DNA from: Holophagales bacterium
Lineage (GTDB): Bacteria > Acidobacteriota > Thermoanaerobaculia > Multivoradales > Multivoraceae
Length of the DNA: 52,782 nucleotides
Assembly: GCA_009837085.1 (NCBI GenBank)
Contig: VXUF01000055.1
Coordinates: 1-52,782 of the forward strand
Direction of reading: 5' to 3'
Shown: one piece after another, positions 41,687 through 50,021 of the stretch
Position numbering within the stretch: position 1 is the first letter of the stretch
Layout: each line of letters opens with the position of its first letter
Notes under the pieces: generated by a model
Databases searched by the model: none
What the model was told of the DNA's origin: nothing
The model's input: the letters and a program-made list of their open reading frames with translations, nothing else
Translations under genes and position numbers: made by a program

Positions 41687-43012
41687 ATGCGACCACCTCG
41701 ACTCCTCCTCCCGGCGATCCTGGGGACTCTCCCGGCGGTCGCGCCGCTCTCGCCTGCCGCAGGGGAGGAGCGCTCGGCGTTCTTCGGCGACCTGCACGTG
41801 CACACCGCATACTCGTTCGATGCCTTCTCGTTCGCCACGCGGACGACCCCCGACGACGCCTACCGTTTCGCCGCCGGCGAGGCGATCAGGCATCCGTCGG
41901 GAAACGAGATCCAGCTCGACCGGCCCCTCGACTTCTACGCCGTGACGGACCACGCGGCGTACCTGGGGGTCCTGCGCGCCCTCGCCGACCCCGGCCACCC
42001 GCTCGCGAACGACCCCGGGGTCAAGCGCTACGTCGACGCGACGACGGTCAAGGCGCGGGGAGGCTACCTGCCGGGCGCCTCGGAGTTCGTGGCCCGGCAC
42101 GATGATCCGGAACTGCTCCGGTCTGCGTGGCAGGAGATCGTCGCGGCGGCGGAACGCCACTACCGGCCGGGCACCCTGACGACCTTCATCGGCTACGAGT
42201 ACACCCCCTCGCGGGACGGCGGCAACCTGCACCGGAACGTGATCTTCAGGGGCGGCGCGCCGCAGGTACCGTTCAGCCGACTCGATTCTGCGAATCCCGA
42301 AGACCTCTGGAGCTGGATGGATCGCCTGCGTGACGAGGGCATCGAGGCGCTGGCGATCCCGCACAACTCGAACGGCTCCGACGGCTGGATGTTCCAGACC
42401 GAGACGTTCGCCGGGGGTCCGCTCGACGCCGACTACGCGACGAAGCGGATGCGCAACGAGCCGGTCGTCGAGATCACGCAGGTCAAGGGCACGTCCGAGA
42501 CCCATCCCTTTCTGTCGCCCAACGACGAGTGGGCCGACTTCGAGATCTTCCCTTTCCGCGTCGGCATGTGGGCCAAGAGCCGACCCAGGGGCAGCTACGT
42601 CCGCCAGGCGCTGCTGGACGGCATCGCGTTTCAGAGCGAGGAGGGCTTCAACCCGTATCGCTTGGGATTCGTCGGCGCCAGCGACACCCACAACTCGGGT
42701 TTTGTTTTCGACGAGGAGAAGCACACCGGCAAGGTCGGCGTGCACGACTTCGACCCGGTCAGCAGGGGCTCGGTTCCGGCCGATGTCGTCGACGGCGTAC
42801 CGACGTATCGCGAGGTCTTCCGCCGCTACTACAGCAACTCGGGCCTGACCGGGCTCTGGGCCGAGGAGAACACCCGCGTACTGGAGAACCCGACGTGCCG
42901 CTGGTCGACGTGGGATGCCGTGAAAGCCGGCGTCGCGCCGCGCGTCTCCCTGCCGGCGACGATCCAGGAGCGCGCCTGGTCGTCGCCGATCTGGATTGCT
43001 CCCGGCAGCTAG
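41687..43012 (+). CDS. DUF3604-family secreted protein, PHP-like metal site
   Basis: The 441-residue protein starts at ATG 41687, 2 nt after the propeller stop, and has a signal (RPPRLLLPAILGTLPAVAPLSPA). It contains FGDLHVHTAYSFDAF, DFYAVTDHAAY, LAIPHNSN and GASDTHNSGF, a run of His/Asp clusters matching the PHP-type phosphoesterase/metal-hydrolase signature seen in DUF3604. It probably hydrolyses a secreted or periplasmic substrate, unknown. Its TAG stop lies at the left end of the inverted repeat facing the convergent sulfatase. Confidence 0.85.
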   Translation: MRPPRLLLPAILGTLPAVAPLSPAAGEERSAFFGDLHVHTAYSFDAFSFATRTTPDDAYRFAAGEAIRHPSGNEIQLDRPLDFYAVTDHAAYLGVLRALADPGHPLANDPGVKRYVDATTVKARGGYLPGASEFVARHDDPELLRSAWQEIVAAAERHYRPGTLTTFIGYEYTPSRDGGNLHRNVIFRGGAPQVPFSRLDSANPEDLWSWMDRLRDEGIEALAIPHNSNGSDGWMFQTETFAGGPLDADYATKRMRNEPVVEITQVKGTSETHPFLSPNDEWADFEIFPFRVGMWAKSRPRGSYVRQALLDGIAFQSEEGFNPYRLGFVGASDTHNSGFVFDEEKHTGKVGVHDFDPVSRGSVPADVVDGVPTYREVFRRYYSNSGLTGLWAEENTRVLENPTCRWSTWDAVKAGVAPRVSLPATIQERAWSSPIWIAPGS

Positions 43013-43130
43013 CGTGGAACTGGCGGCCCGATATGGAGCCGGCCTTGCGGCCGGCGCGTCTCCCTGGCCGCCTTCGGCGGCAGCCGGCGGGGACGCCGGC
43101 GCACCCAGTGGGCCGCCAGTTACCCGCTAG
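43009..43130. repeat. long inverted repeat holding both stop codons of convergent genes
   Basis: The left arm 43009-43029 and right arm 43110-43130 are 21-nt inverted copies with 19 of 21 matches; the inner 12 bp (AACTGGCGGCCC and GGGCCGCCAGTT) are perfect. Each arm contains a stop codon: TAG 43010-43012 of DUF3604, and CTA 43127-43129 of the sulfatase. The 80 bp between are a hairpin-repeat copy. The whole can fold into a large cruciform and could act as a two-way terminator. Confidence 0.85.
43038..43110 (-). repeat. dispersed hairpin repeat, copy 7 (modules C, B and A, reversed)
   Basis: GCCGGCC-TTGC-GGCCGGC, then GCCGCC-TTC-GGCGGC, then GCCGGCG-ggga-CGCCGGC and GCACCCAGT. Orientation is the reverse of most other copies. 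It sits as the loop of the long inverted repeat between DUF3604 and the sulfatase, and is the only copy framed by such arms. Confidence 0.87.
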
Positions 43131-44614
43131 TAGGGCGCCGGATCGAGGCCGACGTCGTTCGCCGCGCCGGCCCGGTGGGAGCGGCCCGGCAGGAGCTCGG
43201 TGAGGCGACGCGCTTCCTCGGGCTGATCGGAGACCTGCAACACCTTCTTGCGCGAAGGGTTCCGCGGCAGCATGGCCCGCAGCCGCCGCTTCGTGTCGGC
43301 ATGCTCGGGGAGGCTCGCCAGGTTGCGCCACTCGTTCGGATCGCTGTCGTGGTCGTAGAGCTCTTCGCCCTCGGGATAGGTCGTGTAGCGCCAGCGCTCG
43401 GTGCGGATCGAGCTTCTGTCCGGTGCGTCGGAGGTGATCGCGGGGTGATCCCACTCGGCCTCGGGATTCTCGAGCAGTGGCCGCAGGCTCTCGCCGTCGA
43501 GTTCCTCGCGCCCGGGGAGCCCGGCGAGGTCCGCCAGGGTGGGGTAGATGTCGAGCAGCTCGGCGGTCCGGTCGCAGAACTCTCCCTCCGCCTCGATCCC
43601 GGGGCCGGCGAAGATGATCGGCACGCGGCAGGAGCGCTCCCAGAGCGTGTACTTGCGCCACTGGTTCTTCTCGCCTAGCTGCCAGCCGTGGTCGGTCCAC
43701 AGGACGATGACCGTGTTCCCGGCGTGCGGCCCTTCGTCGAGTGCTTTCAGCACCCGCCCCACGTTCGCGTCGGCGAAGTTGATGCACGCCAGGTAGGCCG
43801 CCACGGCGCGCCGCCACTGCCCCGTCGCCGTCACCAGCTCGTGGTCTTCCAGACCGCGCTCCGTGGGCGCGGACTCCGGCACGTCGTCGAGGTCGTTCGC
43901 GAGGTAGGGCGGCAGCTCGACCTCGGCCTCGGGGAACTTGTCGAAGTACTTCTTCGGGGCGTAGAACGGCAGGTGCGGGCGATAGAAGCCGCAGGCCAGG
44001 AAGAACGGCCCCGAGTGGTCTCTCGACAGGTACTCAGCCGCCCAGTTGGCGAGCTGGGTGTCCGTCGTGTCTTCGTCGTCGATGTCGAGGGAGCCCCAGT
44101 CGAAGCCGCCGCGGTCGAGCTGGTTCAAGGGGTAGTCGGGGGGCCACAGGAAGCCGCGGAAGCTGTGGTAGTAGTGCCACGAGGCGGCCTCGTTCTGACT
44201 CTGGTGAAACGTCTTGCCGCCGCCGAGCGCTTCGTAGCCGTGCTGCATGAAGTGCTGCGGGAGGGTGACGGCCCGCGGCATGGCGTCGCGCCAGACGTCG
44301 CCGTTGCCGTAGCAGCCGGAGGTGGTCGGGCGCTGGCCGGTCATCAGACTCGCCCGGGAGGGGTTGCAGGCGGGTGTCTGGCAGTAGGCCCGCCGGAACG
44401 TGACGCCGCGCCCAGCGAGCGCGTCGATGTTCGGCGTGAGCGTCTGCGGGTGACCGTCGAGGACGCCGATCCAGTCGTTCAGATCGTCGATCGAGATCAT
44501 CAGGACGTTCGGGCCGGCGGCGCGCGGCTCTCGACTGCCCGCGCAGCCCGCGGCCAGCGCGCCGAGTCCCAGGCCCCCGAGCAGTTCGCGTCGCGAGAGC
44601 CGCTCGCCGCTCAA
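43127..44614 (-). CDS. sulfatase, Tat-exported lipoprotein (iduronate-2-sulfatase-like)
   Basis: The 495-residue product begins at TTG 44612-44614, which overlaps the previous sulfatase stop as TTGA. The N-terminus LSRRELLGGLGLGALAAGC combines a twin-arginine motif with a lipobox (Cys24). The active Cys is Cys83 in CNPSRASLMTGQ, the CxPSR motif converted to formylglycine. Metal-binding residues include DD at 43-44 and TDHGWQLGEK. The sequence pattern is that of the S1 group including iduronate-2-sulfatases, but substrate cannot be fixed. It depends on the FGE encoded at 50022-50981. Confidence 0.88.
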   Translation of the reverse strand: MSGERLSRRELLGGLGLGALAAGCAGSREPRAAGPNVLMISIDDLNDWIGVLDGHPQTLTPNIDALAGRGVTFRRAYCQTPACNPSRASLMTGQRPTTSGCYGNGDVWRDAMPRAVTLPQHFMQHGYEALGGGKTFHQSQNEAASWHYYHSFRGFLWPPDYPLNQLDRGGFDWGSLDIDDEDTTDTQLANWAAEYLSRDHSGPFFLACGFYRPHLPFYAPKKYFDKFPEAEVELPPYLANDLDDVPESAPTERGLEDHELVTATGQWRRAVAAYLACINFADANVGRVLKALDEGPHAGNTVIVLWTDHGWQLGEKNQWRKYTLWERSCRVPIIFAGPGIEAEGEFCDRTAELLDIYPTLADLAGLPGREELDGESLRPLLENPEAEWDHPAITSDAPDRSSIRTERWRYTTYPEGEELYDHDSDPNEWRNLASLPEHADTKRRLRAMLPRNPSRKKVLQVSDQPEEARRLTELLPGRSHRAGAANDVGLDPAPY

Positions 44615-46056
44615 GGCGAGCCGTTCCCGCCAACCGAGATCAGTCCCGAGTCCCTGGCTGGATCGTACTCGGGATTCGGTGTTGGAAGCTCGAGATCCAC
44701 GCTGGCGAGATAGTCGTCGAGCATGCGTGAAAGCCGGCGAGCGACCTCGGGACGAAACCGGCTGAGGTCGGTGGTCTCCGCGAGATCCAGATCGAGGTCG
44801 TAGAGGACCTCGCGGCCGGACTCCAGCTCGCGGATGAGCTTGTGTTGGTCGAGACGGATCGCTGTCTGAGGCGTGACGTGCTTCATGTTGCGATAGGCGC
44901 CGTAGTACCAGATGAGAGGCTCCGTACGCCGATCAACCTCGCCGACTCCTTCGTTTGCGAGCACGCCGGCCAGACTGCCGCCATCGAGCTGGTCGGGAAG
45001 CCGATCTCCCGCACCCAACCAGTCGGCGATCGTCGGCAGGAAGTCGTAGCCGATGGCCGGTACATGACTCTGGCTGCCCGCGGCGATACCAGGACCCCGC
45101 ACGATGAGCGGTACTCGAATGCCGCCTTCCCACACATGCGTCTTGCCCATCGACAGCGGGACGTTGCTGGTCACGGGACGGTCGGATTCGCCGCCGTTGT
45201 CGGAGGTGAAGATGACGTAGGTGTCGCCGGCGATGCCGAGGGCGTCGATCCTGTCGAGGATCTTGCCGACGCTCTGGTCCAGCTCGTCGGTCATTGCGCC
45301 GTAGGTACTGTTCGAGTGAATGACGCTCGAATAGCCGTGATAGCGCGAAACGGTCTCCGGCTTTGCCAGGACCGGCGTATGGACCGCGTAGTAGGAGATC
45401 TGCAGCAGAAAGGGGTGCTCAGACGCCCCGTGTTTCTCCAGAAAGGCGAGAGATCGCTCGGTGATCTCACCGGTGCGCTTGGGATCGGGCATGCCCTGCC
45501 TGCCGGGCGCGTTCGTCGTGAGGCCGTCGTGCTCGTCGTAGCCATGACGAGCCGGCGAGCCGCCGCCCATGTGCCACTTGCCGATGTGGCCCGCGACGTA
45601 GCGCGGATCCTGCTGCTTGAGAAACTCCGCGATCGTCAGCTCCTCGTCGGCCAGATCGGAGATCGGGAGCGGCACGCGCATCGGCTTGTTGCGGTAGAAG
45701 TCGTCGTAGAAGAACTGGTACACCGCGCGGCCGGTCTCGTCGGGCACGACGTCGATGATGTCGGTGGCGCCCAGCCGTGCAGCGGTCTTCCCCGTTTGAA
45801 TCGACATGCGGGTCGGCGAGCAATTCGGCGCCGGAGAGTAGGCGTTGGAGAAACGCATGCCTTGCGACGCCAGGCGCTCGAGATTGGGTGTGCGGTAGAG
45901 ATCGCTCTTCGAGCCGGTGACGCGATCGTCCATCTGCACCGAAGTCCCGGTCCAGCCGAGGTCGTCGGCGAGCAGGATGACGATGTTGGGGGATTCCGAG
46001 ACTGCCGGGGAGGACACGACAGTGGCGAGCAGAAGGGCTACGAGCTTCTCTCTCAT
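44611..46056 (-). CDS. sulfatase, Sec-exported arylsulfatase-type
   Basis: The 481-residue protein starts at ATG 46054-46056 after GGAGGAGGAG and has a Sec signal (REKLVALLLATVVSSPAVS). The active-site Cys is Cys79 in CSPTRMSIQTGK (CxPxR, with Thr in place of the usual Ser at the fourth position). Metal-site residues DD at 31-32, and FTSDNGGESD and KTHVWEGGIRVP follow. The order is that of arylsulfatase-like S1 enzymes. It is divergent from a PhyH gene, with 44 bp between starts, and upstream of the second sulfatase in an apparent operon. Confidence 0.9.
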   Translation of the reverse strand: MREKLVALLLATVVSSPAVSESPNIVILLADDLGWTGTSVQMDDRVTGSKSDLYRTPNLERLASQGMRFSNAYSPAPNCSPTRMSIQTGKTAARLGATDIIDVVPDETGRAVYQFFYDDFYRNKPMRVPLPISDLADEELTIAEFLKQQDPRYVAGHIGKWHMGGGSPARHGYDEHDGLTTNAPGRQGMPDPKRTGEITERSLAFLEKHGASEHPFLLQISYYAVHTPVLAKPETVSRYHGYSSVIHSNSTYGAMTDELDQSVGKILDRIDALGIAGDTYVIFTSDNGGESDRPVTSNVPLSMGKTHVWEGGIRVPLIVRGPGIAAGSQSHVPAIGYDFLPTIADWLGAGDRLPDQLDGGSLAGVLANEGVGEVDRRTEPLIWYYGAYRNMKHVTPQTAIRLDQHKLIRELESGREVLYDLDLDLAETTDLSRFRPEVARRLSRMLDDYLASVDLELPTPNPEYDPARDSGLISVGGNGSP

Positions 46057-46100
46057 TGGCTCCTCCTCCTTCACACCGTAGCAGTTGTAGAGTCGCCCGG

Positions 46101-47030
46101 ATGACCGGCAAGGACGACAAAGCGCGCGAGCGTGTGCTGGCAAACATCGCGGAGCTCGGTCTCAACGAGAACCTGCTCGAGCTCGAGACGAACGGGTACA
46201 CGGTGCTCCCGGGCGTGCTGTCCGAAGACCGGATCGAGCGCGCCAAGGCGGCCATCCTGCGGCGCGTTGAAAGGACGACGGGCAAGAAGGTCGATCCCGA
46301 CACGGCCACGTCCGAGGACTTCAGCGGCATGGCGTATCAGCACTACCTGATCTTCGAGGATCCGGTCTTCCCCGAGATCCTGCTGGAGCCGAAACCGCTC
46401 GCGATGATCACGTATCTGCTTGGCGAGAGCTGTGTGTTGTCTTCCATGGGCAGTCACTTTCGGGGGCCCGGCGGCATGCCCCTGTCGGTGCACGCGGATG
46501 GGGTTCGGGTCGGCATGACCGAGACGTCCCTGGTCGCCAACTGCAACTACGCGCTGACGCCCTACAGCCGGGAAGCGGGGGCGCTGGTGCTCTTCCCGGG
46601 CAGCCATCGAAAGCAGCGCCAGCCCACGGCCCACGAGAACTGGATGGCGGGCCATGAAACCGTTCCGGCGATCATGGCGAAGAAGCTCGATCGGGAAGAG
46701 CTGGACGCCCTCGAGTGGACGGTGCCGCGAGGCGCCGTGACCATGGACCTCAATCCGGGAGATGCCGCGATCTGGCATGGCAACTCGTGGCACGGCGGTT
46801 GGCGACGGGAGTTGCCTGGCGCGCGGATCAATCTCGCAGCCTATTTCTGCCGGCCGCATCTCTCGACACAGGAGCGACGCGGCGATACGCGGTACCCCGA
46901 GGTGTTCGAGCGCTATGCCGACGAGCCCCGGTTCGCCCGTCTGATGGGAGAGAAGATCTTCAACGGCTGGCGTGAAGAAGGGCCGGACTTCACGGGCGCG
47001 AAGACTTCGCCCAGCGGCCTGTTCGACTGA
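46101..47030 (+). CDS. phytanoyl-CoA dioxygenase (PhyH) family protein
   Basis: The 309-residue oxygenase has SVHADGVRVG (His131, Asp133), distal His231 in NSWHGGWRRE, and 2-oxoglutarate Arg in ARINLAAYF. Start ATG 46101 lacks a ribosome site; TAGAGT (46088-46093) lies 7 nt upstream, which would suit a leaderless transcript. The gene is flanked on both sides by sulfatase genes; it ends 4 bp from the 47035 sulfatase end. Within this cluster it may act on a desulfated product or an alkyl sulfate. Some 2-oxoglutarate enzymes (AtsK/TauD type) desulfonate substrates, but PhyH is a different branch. Confidence 0.85.
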   Translation: MTGKDDKARERVLANIAELGLNENLLELETNGYTVLPGVLSEDRIERAKAAILRRVERTTGKKVDPDTATSEDFSGMAYQHYLIFEDPVFPEILLEPKPLAMITYLLGESCVLSSMGSHFRGPGGMPLSVHADGVRVGMTETSLVANCNYALTPYSREAGALVLFPGSHRKQRQPTAHENWMAGHETVPAIMAKKLDREELDALEWTVPRGAVTMDLNPGDAAIWHGNSWHGGWRRELPGARINLAAYFCRPHLSTQERRGDTRYPEVFERYADEPRFARLMGEKIFNGWREEGPDFTGAKTSPSGLFD

Positions 47031-47034
47031 GCTC

Positions 47035-48519
47035 CTACCTGCCCTCGGCCGCCCAGCGCTTCATCAGGGCGATGTTGCGGCTCAGGATGGCCGCGGATTC
47101 GGGGTTCGCGCTCACGCGCCTGGAGTACGCGGCCATTTCGCTGTCGTACATGGCTGCTGATTCCGCGCCATGGTCGTTCGTGCGCTCGATCCAATCGTCC
47201 ATGCGCTTCCTGAGTTTCTTCAGTTGCGCCTGGTGCTTCGGATCGCCGGCCAGGTTCCGGACTTCGAACGGGTCGTCCGACAGGTCATAGAGCTCCTCCG
47301 CGGGGCGGGTGGGAGCGAACAGAAGCTGCTGCGTCTCGTTCAACGTTCCGGCAGCATGAGCCTCCCGCAGCGCGATGACAATGCTCTTTCCGTCCTTGTA
47401 GAGGTTGGGTTGCAGATGGGGACGATTGGGCAGGAAGTTGCGGATGTACTTGAAGCGCGTCGTCCGCAGCGCCCTGATGTAGTCGACCGTCTCGTCGCAG
47501 CGGTCGCGCGCGGCGAAGATCGCCGTCCGCTCCTCGTAGTCCTCGCCGAGGATGTCGCGAGAGTGCATGTGCTCGGGAATCTCGATGCCGGCGAGTGCGA
47601 GCGAAAGGGCCGCGATGTCGATGTGCTCCACGAGGTCGTCGCGAACCTGCCCGGGCTCGATCGTCGGTCCGGCGATGACCAGGGGCACGTGCAGCCCTTC
47701 GTCGTAGAGGAACTGCTTCCCCCTGGCATGGCTGATTCCGTGGTCGGTCATGAAGAGAACGACCGTGTCCTCGAGGTCGCCCTCGTCTTCGAGCCGTTCG
47801 ATGACGTCGCCGACGAACTTGTCGGTTAGCCGAACCGCGTCGAGGTAGGCCGCCCAATCCGCCAGCAGGACCGGATCGTTCGGGTAGTAGGGAGGGAGCT
47901 TCACGCTGGATGGTTCTGTCCTGCTTCCCAACAGCTTCTCGACGCGATCGCTGATCTGCCGGAACGACTCGAGTGATCGGCCGCGGTGTTTTCCGCCGGG
48001 GAGGTGAACCTGGGCGAAGAAGGGCTGGCCGGGTCGACGCTGACTCCAGTCGGGGCCGTCGTAGATGGCCGGGTCCCATTCGAAGTTGTAGTGCGTCTTC
48101 CCGATGGTGGCTCGGTCCGTGTTGGGCCAGCCGGTGATCGCGGTGTAGTAGCCGGCTTCCTGGAACAGCTCGGGGATCGGCCGGATGCCGGGAGGCAGGT
48201 GGATCTTCAGCTCTCCCTGGCTGCTGTTGTGGTGATGAGCGCCGATGGAGGTCTGGTACATCCCGGTGATGAAGGCCGAGCGGTTGGGTGAGCAGACCGG
48301 CGCCGTGACGTACGCATTGGTGAAGCGCACTCCGCGGCTCGCCAGGCGATCGAGATGCGGCGTCTCGATCACGGTTTCTCCGTAGGAAGAGAGATTGGCC
48401 GACATGTCGTCGACGATGATCCAGAGGATGTTCGGCGGCTCCGCCGCCTGCAGGGGAAGCGAGGTCAGCGCTCCCAGCGCGACAGCGAGGGCGGCGGTCC
48501 CGAAGCGGTGCGTTGTCAT
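47035..48519 (-). CDS. sulfatase, Sec-exported (sulfoglucosamine-sulfohydrolase-like)
   Basis: The 494-residue protein starts at ATG 48517-48519 (GGAG at the right distance) or at 48534; signal TTHRFGTAALAVALGALTSLPLQA. Active-site Cys76 is in CSPNRSAFITG, with Asn at the fourth position (CxPxR kept). Metal-site residues: VDDMS near 37, TDHGISHARGK. The pattern is like N-sulfoglucosamine sulfohydrolases, but this is family-level inference. It is divergent from the fourth sulfatase, with only 37 bp between starts. Confidence 0.88.
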   Translation of the reverse strand: MTTHRFGTAALAVALGALTSLPLQAAEPPNILWIIVDDMSANLSSYGETVIETPHLDRLASRGVRFTNAYVTAPVCSPNRSAFITGMYQTSIGAHHHNSSQGELKIHLPPGIRPIPELFQEAGYYTAITGWPNTDRATIGKTHYNFEWDPAIYDGPDWSQRRPGQPFFAQVHLPGGKHRGRSLESFRQISDRVEKLLGSRTEPSSVKLPPYYPNDPVLLADWAAYLDAVRLTDKFVGDVIERLEDEGDLEDTVVLFMTDHGISHARGKQFLYDEGLHVPLVIAGPTIEPGQVRDDLVEHIDIAALSLALAGIEIPEHMHSRDILGEDYEERTAIFAARDRCDETVDYIRALRTTRFKYIRNFLPNRPHLQPNLYKDGKSIVIALREAHAAGTLNETQQLLFAPTRPAEELYDLSDDPFEVRNLAGDPKHQAQLKKLRKRMDDWIERTNDHGAESAAMYDSEMAAYSRRVSANPESAAILSRNIALMKRWAAEGR

Positions 48520-48556
48520 GGCCCGTTTCTCCATCTGCGTTAGGATTCCGACCATC

Positions 48557-49996
48557 ATGATCACACGACGACAGGCAGTCAAGAGCGTCGCTGCAGCGTC
48601 GGTGGGGTCCGCCGTGGGGGCCGCCTTCAGCTTCGCGAAGACGAACCGGGCGAATCTGCTTTTCCTGTGCTCCGATCAGCACCAGACGGCCGCGTCCGGC
48701 TGCTACGGCAGCAACGAGGCTCAGACGCCCCACATCGACGAGATCGCCGCCGACGGCGTCCGCTTCGACCGCGCCTACTGCAACGCGCCCGTCTGCGTCC
48801 CCTCCCGCGGGTCGATCATCACCGGCCTCCACCCCTGCAGACACGGGGCGAAGATCCTGCGGGACCCGTTGCCGAACGAGGCGCGCACGGTCGCCCACTA
48901 CTTCAAGGATCACGGCTACGTCACCGGCGCGATCGGCAAGATGCACTTCGTCGACGAGACCCGGCGGCACGGCTTCGACCACAGGCTCTATCGAGCCGAT
49001 CACGACAAGCGGCTCACCCAGGCGGAGCAGCAGGCGTTCCGGGACGATCAGTACGCGGCGTACCCCGCGGACGGCGGGTACGCGACGGGGCTGAGCGGTA
49101 ACGCCTCGACTCTGCCGGAGAGGTACTTCCAGGACACCTTCTACGCCGAGGAGTCGGTCGCCTTCCTGCGCGAGAACAAGGACCGCCCCTTCTGCCTCTG
49201 GTCGTCGTTCTACATGCCGCACACGCCGCTGGTGCCGGCGAAGCAGTACTGGGACATGTACGACGGAGTGACTCTCAGTCTGCCCGAGCGTTCCGATCGG
49301 GAGCTGCAGGACGGCTTCGAGGGGCACCTGATTCGCGCCAGGCAGCGCGGCTGGTACGACCAGAAGGACGACGACCTGCGCGACGCGATCCGCGGCTACT
49401 ACGGCAACACCTCCCAGATGGACGCCAACGTCGGACGGGTGTTCGACACGTTGCGCGAGCTGGGGCTCGACAAGAACACGGTGGTCGTCTACACCTCGGA
49501 CCACGGTGAGATGGCCGGCGCGCACCGCACGTGGACCAAGCACAACATGTACGAGCAGAGCGTCAGCGTGCCGCTGATCGTGCGCATGCCGGACCGGATG
49601 GAAGCCGGGACCGCCCGCACGCAGCTCATCGAGCACGCCGATCTGCTCCCGACCCTGACCGAGCTGTGCGGGTTGGGGAGTCCCTCCTCCGGGATCGACG
49701 GCCGGAGCTTCGCACCCCTGGTCCAGGGCGGGGCGTACACGCCGCGCGAGCACGCCTACTCGGAGTACTACTTCTGCCATCGCAGCTTCACGGTGGACGA
49801 CCGCTACGTCGGCAAGCCGCCCATCCTGATGGTGCGCACCGGCAAGTGGAAGCTCAACTACCTGAGCTGGGCGCGGTCGGAGCTTTACGACCTCGAGGCC
49901 GATCCGGGAGAGTTCAACAACGTGATCGACGACACCGGCAACTCCGGCATCGTCAGGGAGTTGACCGCCGTCGCCGAGCGCCTCTACGCTGGTTGA
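48557..49996 (+). CDS. sulfatase, Tat-like signal (choline-sulfatase-like pattern)
   Basis: The 479-residue protein starts at ATG 48557 (AGGA upstream). The N-terminus MITRRQAVKSVAAASVGSAV is a twin-arginine-like signal. Active Cys80 is in CVPSRGSIITG (classical CxPSR). The metal-site part is FLCSDQHQTAASGCYG, with Asp40 and Gln41, and YTSDHGEMAGAHRTWTK. The SDQHQ...GCYG pattern occurs in choline-sulfatase-like and related S1 enzymes. It lies 25 nt upstream of the FGE gene, the closest coupling in the cluster. Confidence 0.88.
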   Translation: MITRRQAVKSVAAASVGSAVGAAFSFAKTNRANLLFLCSDQHQTAASGCYGSNEAQTPHIDEIAADGVRFDRAYCNAPVCVPSRGSIITGLHPCRHGAKILRDPLPNEARTVAHYFKDHGYVTGAIGKMHFVDETRRHGFDHRLYRADHDKRLTQAEQQAFRDDQYAAYPADGGYATGLSGNASTLPERYFQDTFYAEESVAFLRENKDRPFCLWSSFYMPHTPLVPAKQYWDMYDGVTLSLPERSDRELQDGFEGHLIRARQRGWYDQKDDDLRDAIRGYYGNTSQMDANVGRVFDTLRELGLDKNTVVVYTSDHGEMAGAHRTWTKHNMYEQSVSVPLIVRMPDRMEAGTARTQLIEHADLLPTLTELCGLGSPSSGIDGRSFAPLVQGGAYTPREHAYSEYYFCHRSFTVDDRYVGKPPILMVRTGKWKLNYLSWARSELYDLEADPGEFNNVIDDTGNSGIVRELTAVAERLYAG

Positions 49997-50021
49997 GGGA
50001 GCTCCGAGTCGTGCGGGCGCC

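Noticed and set aside
46101-47030. Alkylsulfatase of the TauD/AtsK type
   Set aside because: The protein has the HxD...H metal site but its overall sequence is PhyH-like. There is no evidence for sulfate-ester cleavage.
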